From Capillidium heterosporum (lineage: Eukaryota > Entomophthoromycota > Entomophthoromycetes > Entomophthorales > Capillidiaceae), in NCBI GenBank assembly GCA_016630905.1, contig WBMQ01000018.1:62001-126000 (forward strand): a stretch of DNA of 64,000 nt. Reading direction: 5' to 3'. This document shows, in pieces, positions 43,434 through 53,785 of the stretch; within the stretch, counting starts at the first letter, position 1; each line of letters starts with the position of its first letter. The position numbers and the translations under genes were made by a program. Below the pieces are notes generated by a model, which saw only the letters and a list, made by a program, of their open reading frames with translations, had not been told where the DNA came from and did not search any database.

Positions 43434-45677
43434 ATGGCTTTTAATAATCTACCAACAGAGAAAACCAAGCTAGTAGAACATATTCAAGATAGTTCACCTA
43501 AGTTGAATTGGAATGGCTTATCAATGACGGTTGTCAACTCGATTAAATATAACCAAGAGAAGTCAGCTCAGATATCTGTCCTCTACTCTTCAGAAGTGAC
43601 CAATAACTTGAACAACGATGGTTGGGATAAAACAACAGACTTAAAGTTAAATTGCCTACCAGTAGGTGCCAATTTGGTTGAAGGCGAACTAAAGGAGTTA
43701 AAGGGTATAGTTTTGAACCGTTCATTAGAGGAGGCAGATTTGGCTGAGGATGATAAAGTTGAATTAAAGGGGATAGCTTCGGACTGCTTATCTATAGAAG
43801 ATGACTTGGTTGAGGGTGTTTGTGATAACTTGCCTGAAGTAACTTCCAATTTTCTAGCAACAGAATGTGTCGATTTAGTTGAGGATACTGAAGATGATCT
43901 GTTAGAAAATCTTCAAGAAATAAACACCCTCTTTACCTCTGAAATTTTAAGCAACTTGGAATTTCAAGAATTAGATGATCTCTATAATTATTTATGGGAA
44001 AAAGCTAAGGAAGAAGGATACATTTTAGTTAGTGGAGGCAGAACGAAGTTAAAGGACAGCACAATTACCGGATATACCTTAAAGTGCTCACATTGGAGAA
44101 TCCAGTCTTTAAAGCAGCTGAAATCAACAAGCCCACCTACTATTTGTGGATTTAAAATCAACATTGACCATGGCGGAGGAGGGAAGAGCACGTTTAAAGT
44201 CAATAAGTTTAAGTTAGATCATGACTGTACACCAGTATTAAAAGTAGATCAGATGAGTAGTGCTAAGTTTAGAGGTATACCAGAACACCTAAAGGACGAC
44301 ATTATTAAGTACTATGAAATGACTTTTACTGCAAATGATATTTACAAACTTCTGCAAGTTCCTAAACATAAGATTACTTGGACAAAATCAGATATTCAAC
44401 GCTTTATAACAAAACACTACCAAGAAGAAAATCGAGTGCAATGTGACAAGCTAAAGGAAACTCTTGAAGATTTAAAGACGTTTCAACCTAAGGCTCAATT
44501 TGTTTTCAATGATAATGATGGGCTATTCACTTCATGCTTCTGGGCGACAGAAATGCAAACTGATAATTACAAGAAATTTGGAGATATATTAATATTTGAT
44601 AGTACATTCAATACTAACAGCCTTACCTTACCTTTCCTTTCGTTCGCTGGTATAAATGAACATGGAAATACAGTTTCATTTGGGTCTGCCTTTGTTATTA
44701 ATGAAAGATTGGAAACTGTTGTTGAAGTGCTTTGCTCATTTCTTACTGTCCATAAACTCCCTCCTAAGACAGTATTTACAGATTCTGATGCAAGCTATAT
44801 TGGTGCAATTAGAGTCGTTATTCCAAGTAGTTGTCATATTCTTTGTATGTGGCATATTACTTTGAACTTTAAACGGAACCTTGGAAAGCAACTAGACAAT
44901 AAGTTGAGTAAATTTATCACCAACATTTATGAGATTATCCAAGCAAGAAGAAGTAAGGATAGTTTAGATGATGAGCTCAACAACCTCTTTAAAAAGTATG
45001 ATATGAAAGAAAAGGCTATCAACTATGTAAGGTCAGTATTTCGTAAAAGGGATAAATTTTGCTACCGTTACCTAGAAGGTGAATTCAGTATGAGGATTAC
45101 AACTACTCAACGAGTCGAATCGAACCACAAGCGAAACAAACGTATTTTAGGTAAAAATCCGCGAAATCTGCCATTAGTTGTAAGAAGATTAGTGCAAGAA
45201 GGTGACGAAGCTGAACAGGTGGCATTCAAGAAGGCAATTTCAAAAGTACAAACCCAGCATCTAATGGAGCACCATTTCAATAATGAGGTTTATACTGCGG
45301 TAAGTAACTTTGCCTATAGTATCTTTGTTAGTGAATATTCAAAGCTTCTTAAATGTCGTATTGTTAATGTTACTGCTACTGAGGTTGAGGTTTTAGATGT
45401 TGAATCTGGACATACTGAAATAGTTAGTAACATTTGCACTTGTTTATTTCGCTCCCAAACAGGCATACCTTGTAGACATGAGATGGCGGCTTATCAACAT
45501 GTAGAGGGGTTCTCAATTTTAAATTTAGTTTCTCAACGTTGGAAAATCAATTATAAATTGGCAGATATCAAAGAAACTGCATCTGATATTACAGATTGGG
45601 TTGAAAGTGATATTACCAGTCATGAAACTAAGTCAGAAGCAGTTAATATAGCAAAGACGTTTTATGATATAATGTAA
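43434..45677 (+). CDS. Mutator-like transposase, mirror copy
   Basis: The same 747-aa MULE transposase as 5476-7719 (candidate D389, D450 and SWIM C668/C670/C680/H682). The frame is open upstream to a TTG at 43389. A 34-base stretch with GTAAGT and TTCCAG borders just upstream looks intron-like but is shorter than any normal intron. Confidence 0.85.
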   Translation: MAFNNLPTEKTKLVEHIQDSSPKLNWNGLSMTVVNSIKYNQEKSAQISVLYSSEVTNNLNNDGWDKTTDLKLNCLPVGANLVEGELKELKGIVLNRSLEEADLAEDDKVELKGIASDCLSIEDDLVEGVCDNLPEVTSNFLATECVDLVEDTEDDLLENLQEINTLFTSEILSNLEFQELDDLYNYLWEKAKEEGYILVSGGRTKLKDSTITGYTLKCSHWRIQSLKQLKSTSPPTICGFKINIDHGGGGKSTFKVNKFKLDHDCTPVLKVDQMSSAKFRGIPEHLKDDIIKYYEMTFTANDIYKLLQVPKHKITWTKSDIQRFITKHYQEENRVQCDKLKETLEDLKTFQPKAQFVFNDNDGLFTSCFWATEMQTDNYKKFGDILIFDSTFNTNSLTLPFLSFAGINEHGNTVSFGSAFVINERLETVVEVLCSFLTVHKLPPKTVFTDSDASYIGAIRVVIPSSCHILCMWHITLNFKRNLGKQLDNKLSKFITNIYEIIQARRSKDSLDDELNNLFKKYDMKEKAINYVRSVFRKRDKFCYRYLEGEFSMRITTTQRVESNHKRNKRILGKNPRNLPLVVRRLVQEGDEAEQVAFKKAISKVQTQHLMEHHFNNEVYTAVSNFAYSIFVSEYSKLLKCRIVNVTATEVEVLDVESGHTEIVSNICTCLFRSQTGIPCRHEMAAYQHVEGFSILNLVSQRWKINYKLADIKETASDITDWVESDITSHETKSEAVNIAKTFYDIM

Positions 45678-45809
45678 AGGATGGGTATTGGCCAGGTGAA
45701 GGAATTTACTAAACTTATGAATAGTTTTGCTGATAAGGAAGCAGCTAAGTTTTTGTTGAATAAGGAAGAGAGACATGAAGTGGGGGCAGATTTATTCGCA
45801 AAACTTTGA
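45678..45809 (+). other. In-frame tail behind the Mutator-like transposase stop, mirror copy
   Basis: Mirror of 5344-5475. It has 43 codons in the same frame as the transposase, ending with TGA at 45807-45809. Confidence 0.5.
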
Positions 45810-46485
45810 CAAAACTATATCGGTAAAATAATTTATTCTCTATTATTATTGGTTGTTTATAGTTTGCTATTTAATATTTGGAATAGTGGTGCTGGTGTTA
45901 TAGGGTTGTTTACAGATCTATATAAATTAAATAGGGATTCTGTATAAGTGATCCAAGGTTGCTCCAGCAAATAGGAATATCCAGAGTAGCATCATTTTCT
46001 TGTACCTTATTTTTATTCTTCCAAAGCAATACTAAAACCCTCTCCATTTTAGCTATACAGATCTACAGAACAATAAAACAGAAATATCGCATATTGTAAA
46101 CTAAACTCAATTAAAATTATTAGTACCCATACATATACAAGATGACTAGATTTTTGCTAATATTACTTGCATAGTTAAAACTCAATTCATTGATTCTAAC
46201 GTTTATACCAAGGTAAACTATATATGCTTTTCAACTAATAGATATCAATCAGGTTCGAAATATGAGTTTTTTAGTTCTTCATCTATATATATAAGTACGT
46301 ATGTTATATAAATGCATTTTTAAAAGCCTATTGGACCTCATTTTTAAACCCATTTGTTTTAATACGGCTGCCCATTCCTTTATTTATATTAATAAACCAT
46401 CTACATATTCAACCTTTCATTATATACAGTATATGTCAAACTATGAAATATAAAGCTGTAAATGCATGTTTATTCAAAAATATAT

Positions 46486-47322
46486 TTATTTGGAACAATA
46501 TTGTGCTGTGTGGCCTAACTGGGTACAAGTGTTGCAGTATAAATCTCCCTCTTCCTCCTTTTGTGCAACAAGTTCATAGGTGAGTGGAATTTGCTCAGTT
46601 GCATTCTCTGATTGTCGCCCTCTTGGAGTTGTAAGAGGCTCAGAGATTCCATTAAAGTGCATTGGGTCGAGTGCTTTGAGACGGGCTATATGTGCTTCTA
46701 AATCTCTAAACAATTGAACACTTAGGTAGTCCTTTAAATTTGGAGGAGCTTCGTTAAACCGATTTACTACCATATATAACCAGTTAGAATTAACTTTAAA
46801 ATTGACTTGAGCCATATTTGAATATATCCATCCAACGTACATGAATATCTTCAGGCTTTATCAGAAGCTTACCGCATTTCAGTCTGACAGCCATGATATA
46901 CTTGCAAGGGAGACCATTCTGTTCATCAAAACAGCAAGTACAATATTCCTTAGCTGAGTTTAACGTTACAACACTAATTGCCTCCTTGACGGATTTATTC
47001 TTGACATAAAGTTCATCTGGGGCTAGTAGATTTCATTTTATCTCATAGTTGAGCTTAGCAGCCATAAGGTGGTCTTGAAGTATCATCAAAACCTCCTTCG
47101 AAACAATCTTCTTTACTGCATGTCAAAAAACAGCAGGTAGCTCAAGAATCGTGTAGTTAAGGCTGATATTATCGTAGTTTTGGTGCTCCCAGACCTTCTT
47201 TGCAACAACAGAATCACAGTTCTTGATGAGCTAACCAATTAAAATTTTGTTCTTATGGGCTTCACTGACATTGTACTTGAGTTGAGCATTCATGCTTTCA
47301 GCAGTACTTGAAGCATTATAGG
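46486..47322 (-). pseudogene. Broken Mutator-like transposase, mirror copy
   Basis: Mirror of 3833-4668. It has one more base than the left copy in an A/T run at ~46994. It contains the SWIM relic and the C-terminal zinc knuckle. Confidence 0.7.
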
Positions 47323-48333
47323 TGTAAGATCCAAGGAGGTATCGCTGGATCCAGTCAATGATGGCATCATATTAGGAACTCATGACGTGGTAGGTTAGGA
47401 AAGCGGAACTAAGGCCCACTACTGCATTAGTGACAAAAGCTTGAATTTTCCGGATAGCAGGCCAAACAGCCAGGTGAAGGAAGTACATCATAAGAAGCGC
47501 TCACACAATGGTAGTCAAGTCCCAGTTCCAGGAGAGGACCGAAGAGACGAGTCAGGACTTGGAAGTAGAGTGATGCTGAACTAGAGGGAGCCGGCTAGGT
47601 GGTAGTTATGCAACCACTGGTACCACAGTATTAGGGTCAAAGGTAAGAGTTGGTTGATAGGTCAACGTTGGTTCAAAGGGATAGACGGTATTAGTAACAT
47701 TAATTGCCCAAAGAAGGTGAGCTTCGAGGGTAGCAAGAATCGTCAAAAGGTAGTAGGAGGCTGGAAGGATGGAGAGACTAAACCACATAGTATCACTATG
47801 CTGAAAATAAAAGTACAGGTAAAGGATAAACTTATTTAGGGACAAGGACGAAACCAGGCTGCTGGGAACAGCTATGGCTGGGACAGGGGGTGAGTAACAG
47901 CTATTAAAAATAACAAGGTGGAACGCTGTCAAGATGTTGGTTTTTGGTAGTCGTCGAGGGGTTTAAATATCCCTTTGGCACCTTGGTTGTAGTGATGTTA
48001 GCGAGATTGGATTCCCCTTCGGCAATCCACTACTCTATAGATTAAGTGAGTGTTTACCAAGTTTATCCAAAAGAGCCAGTAATTCTATTAACTACTACTG
48101 GTGCGTTTCCATGGTTGGAAGGTGTGGATCAGCTAATGTGCTGCTAATCGCTAGAGTTCCCAGGTTATGGTCAAGTTTAAGAAAATATAAAGGTAATCGA
48201 AATAATTGATATGTGAAGTGGATTCATAACAAAAAATTTTGAAAATTGATAAGGTATAGCAAGAGAAAGGGAACTAAAAAAAGAATAAGTCTATGACCTA
48301 ATAATCGGGATTGTGACGACCAGGGTTGTTACA
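47323..48333 (-). mobile_element. LTR fossil A', straddles the outer end of the right arm
   Basis: Mirror of LTR A up to 48271. The remaining 62 bases differ from the left copy at several positions. The outer neighbour (GATTTAGATTACTTT) is unrelated to that of LTR A, and no target duplication is visible. Solo LTR, broken. Confidence 0.75.
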
Positions 48334-48625
48334 GATTTAGATTACTTTATCAGTTTACGCTTTAAATATAATCCTAATATGTTCAAAAGCATCATTAACT
48401 TTTTTGTAAGTAAACTTATAAAATGTTGTGCTATTTTGTTGAACTAAATAGCAATTTCTAGTAAAAGCTTCTAAGCCTTATTTTAAATTATACCAACCCT
48501 ATTTTACTTTTAACATTACCCAATAAGACGCAAATTATAAAATACTTACATGCTCGTCAATTAAATCAGTCTTTATTATATATAGTCTATATAATTATAA
48601 ACTTTTCCTTTAAAAATATATCTCC
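48334..48625. other. Intergenic region next to the palindrome end
   Basis: No gene. The outer ~100 bases (48520-48625) align with the 3' flank of the left Zn2Cys6 gene. The inner part has no left counterpart. Confidence 0.5.
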
Positions 48626-50443
48626 TCAATCCATCCCTTCGAACTCCTCGCCCAAATTTATATTCTCAACCCTTGCTAAAACCAACACCATATTAAAGCT
48701 TTCATAAGCCATTGCATAATAAATCTTCATATGATTCAAAATTGGTAATATGGCCTTGACGTTCATTAAAGCTTTGTTAGCAACGCTGTGATTTTTTGAT
48801 TTGCAGTTCTTTATCTGGTAAAATGCAGTATTAGTCAGAATCGGAGACTTGTACGTCATACCGCTGAAGTAGATATCATTTTTTAACATCAAGGCAATTT
48901 CCACCATACTGTCAGAGACCAAGGTTGCTTTCGTCTCAAAATATGCTTTAAGGCCACTTTGCTTGACTTTACCAAAAGTTTAGTAGAGGCACAGCAACAC
49001 CAAATGGCATACAAGTCGTAAATTTAGAATGAAGGGCTTAGCTATAGCTTGAATATATTTAGGCTTGGTAGAATTCATCGATTGGAATTGGAGGGTAGCT
49101 TGAGCCTCCCATAACTCGAGGTGTTGAGCTGAAGCCATAGTTATACGGCACATCTCCTCCACTTTGTCATCAGGGATGATTTTAGTAAACTTGATCCTAC
49201 GTAATATGAGGTCTAGTAGCTTTAAGAGTTGAGAAAGTAGTTTAATATGGAGACAGCTACATTTCATAGTGAACTGGTAAGTCTCACCCATTTCATCCTC
49301 AGACATATCCATGGCGTTTAGTTTAGGGTAGGGTCTATTGGCAAGCCGAAAGTCGTGGATCGATATACTATTTAAACTCAGCGTATACAACTTGTCGCCA
49401 ATGTGGCATCATCACCAAATGTGATTCATTAACTCTTTAGTCTCTTTGTTAATGTTGGTAGGCGGGTCCTGATTCAAACCTAATATATAACCCATACGTA
49501 TAACCAAATCAAAATTGAAGAAATCTTTATCAAAGCTTTTGGGATTGTGTTGGAAGTTAGCCATGATAAGAAGGGCACTAACCATATCCAAATTGCATTT
49601 GGATACGACGATTCGAGTAACTTGGTCGATCGATCGGAAAAGTAATCCCGTATCCTATCGGAAATATGGGGTAGGTATCCACAACCTACTGAACATATAA
49701 TGTTGGTTAGGATGGGGAAGTGACTTTCAAAATTTTGGACTATGGATCTCATGTTGACGATGGGGACATGGGGGTGGGAGAACTGAAAGTAAGCTTTGGC
49801 GCATATTTTGGTCACTGAAGCTGCCGTCAATCTATCTTGTAAATTCTTTATATCAATTAAGGCAGTTAAAGGTGGTAGGCAAGCTGGTTTAGGAGATTTA
49901 CGATTCAAAAACGTGGTTGAAGTTGTTTGGTTTGGAAAAATGAACGACGTACATGATTAGAAATTGGCTAATAAACTCACGCCATAGTAATCCATGCTAC
50001 CGGTAGTAGCTACATACACTTTTTGGTTCTTCTCGAAAGCTGCATTGTTAAATAACGTCACCAGCATATCAAATTTGGTGTTGAAGTATTCCGATGTGAA
50101 ACTAGCTCCCATTCCCATCTTTTGAATGCCCTTACCCTTAGGCTTGTATATCAATTTTTTTGTTTGAACTACTTGGCTTGATGAGATTGGGACCCGATTC
50201 CCCATTTAATGCTTGTACTTGGTTTGTATAATCATCAATCCCTTTGGAATTGAAAATAATGGATTTGATCTTGGGCTTCGATGTCGAAGTTGCCTTTCTG
50301 CCGGTTTCTTTTGGCATGAAGGTGTAAGTGCATCTATAACCAAAGTCAGCACATTGGATACACAAAGGTACAACACGGTCACAGCTGATCTTACGTCTCC
50401 TACAGGTATCGCAGGCATATTTTGAAACTTTGACATTGCTCAT
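48626..50443 (-). pseudogene. Broken Zn2Cys6 transcription factor, diverged mirror copy of 427-2247
   Basis: The gene is collinear with the left gene over its full length but split into frames 50443-50138, 50205-49957, 49908-49480, 49390-48980 and 48922-48626. The N-terminal piece keeps the complete zinc cluster (CDTCRRRKISCDR...) and has extra residues (GRKATSTS) after it that the left protein lacks. Most residues agree between the copies (the first 38 differ at only a few places). At least four frame changes or stops separate the pieces, so no full-length product is expected. A short protein consisting only of the zinc cluster could still be made. Confidence 0.9.
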
Positions 50444-50870
50444 CTTGAATACCTATAGCTGGAGGATAAGATGAACCTTAGTGTTATTTGATAAAAACCA
50501 TCTAACTTAATATGGTAGTTTACTATTTACAATGCCTGCTTGGAATGAGTTTTAGGTAGTATTTAACTTATACAAGCTAAAGCTTAAATGAAAAGTGAGG
50601 TGTATTTGGAAAACTGCGCTTTCCTAATATAACCAGCGATTTGCATAATATGTTCATTTGAAAATAGCTTAAATTGAACCGTCTAATTTTTGAAATACTG
50701 AACCTTTGTCAGCTATAGTGAGATTCTGATTAAGTTTTGAGTTTTGAAATTTTTGTATAATATCACTGCATTCAAGTAGCAACTACATTTAAATTGCTAT
50801 TTGAAAAGTTCCTTTTCCAAATGAGTATTTATAGATCCTCCCAATCATATTATAAATGAATTTCTAAAAT
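50444..50870 (-). other. Region between the broken Zn2Cys6 gene and the small membrane-protein gene
   Basis: Diverged mirror of positions 30-426. It contains the old promoter of the broken regulator. Confidence 0.45.
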
Positions 50871-51188
50871 CTAGTTTTGTAAGTAGTGTTCTGCAAAACG
50901 AATCATGATTTCCTCTTTTTCCCAAAAAATTGAATTTTGTGTTAAATAATTGGCTAGCTTGAAGAGCCATGGTTCGTTTTGTAGAGCACTGTAGGGAGGT
51001 CTCTCAAGGGATGCCGGGCTAGGTTTGAGGTAATCCAACATAATGGTAATCACACCAATAAAACTAAAGAAGCTCAACATCATTGCTTTGACAGCTGATA
51101 CTTTCGTTGCGATCTGAATACAAAGCCGGTTCATAAAAACAAAGGAGGTCACGGTCGTGACGAGGCCATGGAGGGCGGTAATATCCAT
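50871..51188 (-). CDS. Small two-pass membrane protein, unrecognised
   Basis: A 105-aa ATG-started frame. Hydrophobic segments lie at residues ~7-22 (HGLVTTVTSFVFMNRL) and ~34-52 (MMLSFFSFIGVITIML). They are followed by a soluble tail with LERPPYSALQNEPWLFKL. A homologous tail ends at position 29 next to the left Zn2Cys6 gene, which shows the frame and its position are conserved between the two sides. That supports a real gene. The function is unknown. Confidence 0.55.
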   Translation of the reverse strand: MDITALHGLVTTVTSFVFMNRLCIQIATKVSAVKAMMLSFFSFIGVITIMLDYLKPSPASLERPPYSALQNEPWLFKLANYLTQNSIFWEKEEIMIRFAEHYLQN

Positions 51189-51511
51189 CAGGGTTCCAAT
51201 TCTTAATCCAATTTAATCGACTCTAATCCTAATTATGAATGATTCTAATATTATGTTAATTCTGCTAATCCTAAGCTAATCCTGATCTAGCGCTGAGTTT
51301 AATCTTAACTCTAAGATAATCTAAGCTGGAAATGTTCTTATTCTAATTTTGGCTAATTTAACAGTTATAGGAAGCTGGTGCTAAAAGGCGTGCAGTGACT
51401 ATAGTACAAAGGAATCGAAATACTTACTATTGAATAATCACTTTTTCAAAAGCTATACAAGTTAAGGGATAGCGATGTGTGAAAAAATGAAGCTACTAAT
51501 TAGTGGATTTA
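51189..51511. other. Upstream region with degenerate CTAATCCTAA-like repeats
   Basis: About 51199-51330 is built of irregular repeats around TCTAATCCTAA and CTAAGCTAATCC. The rest shows nothing recognisable. It ends at the TTAA target of the piggyBac element. Confidence 0.35.
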
Positions 51512-51515
51512 TTAA

Positions 51516-53781
51516 CCCATAGACGACGGACCACTTTTTAGCAAATTTTCAAAAGTGGAGACCCCAAAAATTTAAAAAAAATTCCGTATATGAATTTGAA
51601 TACATGAAACACAGAAATGCTCAAAAAAATTGAAAACTTAAACTCTTATTTGTATAGCTGATTTTTATATATTATCAATTCTATCAAAGAATTTTATGTT
51701 CGATTAAGACTAAAAGGATACATAATCTTCATCATATAGGATAAAAAGCTTTTAACCCTTTATTACTATTATACACTGAATTTAAATTAATGAAACGCTT
51801 TATTATGTAAAAATTATATTGAAAAATATATAAATGTTAGTTCAATAAATATATTAATATATCTTTCACTTTATTTACAAAATGTCAACTCAGCGTGAAA
51901 ACACTACTTTAACCTATGATAATCCATTACAATATAGCGATATATCTGAAGACAAAGCTAGCAGCGGAGATGAAGACTATAGTAGCAATGACGATACCTC
52001 TGAACCAATTGTTTATAGTGCAAGTTACAGCCCTGGCAATGATACTAATGGAGAGAACAATCAAGAGCATACTGTGTATACTTTGGAATTCAGCCCTGAT
52101 AGTGACTCGAATGTACCAGATATTGAAATTGATGAATGGTCTTCAGATATTATTAAACCTGTTAGAGAGCCATTTCATGATCCTGAGGCTGGAATTAACA
52201 TTGGGTTGATGGAAAATTGTAAAACTCCATATGACTACTACCGATTATTAATAACTGATAAGCTTCTCAGCCATATAGTGGCTGAAACTAATCGATATGG
52301 GCATGAGAACAATCCCGTCTATACTGACACCGATGTTGATGAGATCCTTGTGTTTTTGGGTATTACACTACAAATGGGTTTTATCAAGCTACCTACCCTT
52401 CGCGACTATTGGTCTTCTGAGATAGTTTTTGGAGGGTATTCTATTTGTAGAAATATTATAGCCCGTGAGAGATTTGAAGAACTGATGAAGGCATTGCATC
52501 TTTGTAACAATAGCCAAATTGAAAGTTGGCAAAGATTAGGTAGATACAATGATATGTATATATTTACTTTTATTTTATAGGGAAAGTTGAGCAGTTTATG
52601 GATATTTTTGTAGAACAATGTAAACTTCTTTACCGTCCTGGGGAACTGTTTGTATTGATGAAAGCTTGGTGAAATTCCGTGGTCGTATCTTTTTCCGTCA
52701 GTTCAATTCTTCTAAACGGAGTCGCTATGGCATTAAAATTTTTAAACTTTGCTGTAAGGGTGGTTATACTTATGATCTATATATTTATTGCGGAAAGGAA
52801 TATCGACCAAAGAAGTTACTTGCTGGTGAAGAAGTAGTTATGAGATTGATGGATAATCTAACCGGGGCAGGTCGGAAAGTTTATGTCGATAACTGGTATT
52901 CCAGCTTGATACTTGCTAAAAGGTTATTACATAAAAACACTAACTTAATAAGCACCATTCAATACAATAGGTCTGGTCTACCACGTAGTGTAATTCAAGT
53001 AGCTTTAACTAAAGGGAATATAGCTACAAAGCAAAATCAAAATGGCATCATGGTCCTAAATGGAAGGATAAAAAGGATATCTATATGATTTCAACTATCC
53101 ACGGTGCTACCAAAGTTGGTAGAAAGCCTAAAGTAGTTAATGACTACAATTCTGAAAAGACCTATGTAGATATATCCGACCAATTGGCTGCCTACAGTCC
53201 ATATATTCGCAGAACAGCCAAGTGGTATATTCGGATTTTCTTTCATACTGTATGTCAAATGGCAGTAGTAAACGCTTTTAGGCTATATAAGGAATGCACT
53301 GGGTCTAAAATGAAGATCGTTGACTTTAGGAAATCAATTGTAAAGTCTATCTTGGGTTTACAGCCAGTTAATCGGAATGGTCCTAGGCATATTTTACAGG
53401 AGGTCCCAGGGGAAGGCAGATTGCCAAAAAAAGGTGCATATCTTGCTACTCAAGAACTTCTATTGCTAAAGGCACAGGTTTTGCAAGAAATAATAGCAAA
53501 ACAGTAAAATATCGATGCAGCCGATGTGATAAACCCTTTTGCCTTGAGTGCTTTCAGCTATATCATCTACAATGTCAATAAACACATATTTTTTATAATT
53601 TTTATTTTTGATATAACTTTTTATATAGGGCACTAAATAATGAATGCTATAAGATATAAGTACTTTGCACTAAGGCAGACATATTACTCCTGCAAACTTT
53701 TTTCTGTTACATATGCTAAATTTCAAGAAAATTCCGGTTATATTTCGTGTATGCATATGCATACACGCCGTCGTCTATGGG
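51516..53781 (+). mobile_element. piggyBac-family DNA transposon with TTAA target duplication
   Basis: Both tips read CCCATAGACGACGG (53768-53781 is its reverse complement) and both are flanked by TTAA (51512-51515 and 53782-53785), the hallmark of piggyBac. The element is 2266 bp long with one transposase gene. The left end matches the two end fragments in each palindrome arm. Ends are intact but the transposase is not. Confidence 0.92.
51882..53507 (+). pseudogene. piggyBac transposase, broken by frame changes
   Basis: The transposase is read in three pieces. Piece 1 (51882-52580) begins with an acidic N-terminus and continues with EILVFLGITLQMGF, typical of the family's N-terminal domain. 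Piece 2 (~52640-53088) holds IDESLVKFRGR, with the first catalytic D, and YVDNWYSS, with the second. Piece 3 (53085-53507) holds VVNDYN...VDISDQL and a TAKWYIRIFFH block. Frame changes lie at about 52575-52640 and 53030-53085. No cysteine-rich C-terminal domain is evident. Confidence 0.85.
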
Positions 53782-53785
53782 TTAA

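Larger units (their letters stand above)
26342..48271 (-). repeat. Right arm of the giant inverted repeat, 21,930 bp
   Basis: Reverse complement of 2884-24812, with the three single-base indels at A/T runs near 31613, 46480 and 46994. The arm ends 62 bases inside the outer end of LTR A' at 48333. Beyond that the sequence differs from the left side. Confidence 0.97.

Noticed and set aside
2884-48271. Palindrome as a pure assembly fold-back artefact
   Set aside because: Fold-back chimeras usually have almost no spacer. Here a 1.5-kb unique core and diverged mirrored flanks exist, which an artefact would not create. It is not excluded without reads.
51199-51330. CTAATCCTAA-like repeats as a telomere or CRISPR array
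   Set aside because: The units are irregular in length and sequence, there are no conserved spacers, and the region lies between a gene and a transposon.
52564-52590. Short GT...AG stretch near the first frame break of the piggyBac transposase as an intron
   Set aside because: Only about 25 bases, too short to be spliced, and the reading frame breaks again downstream.
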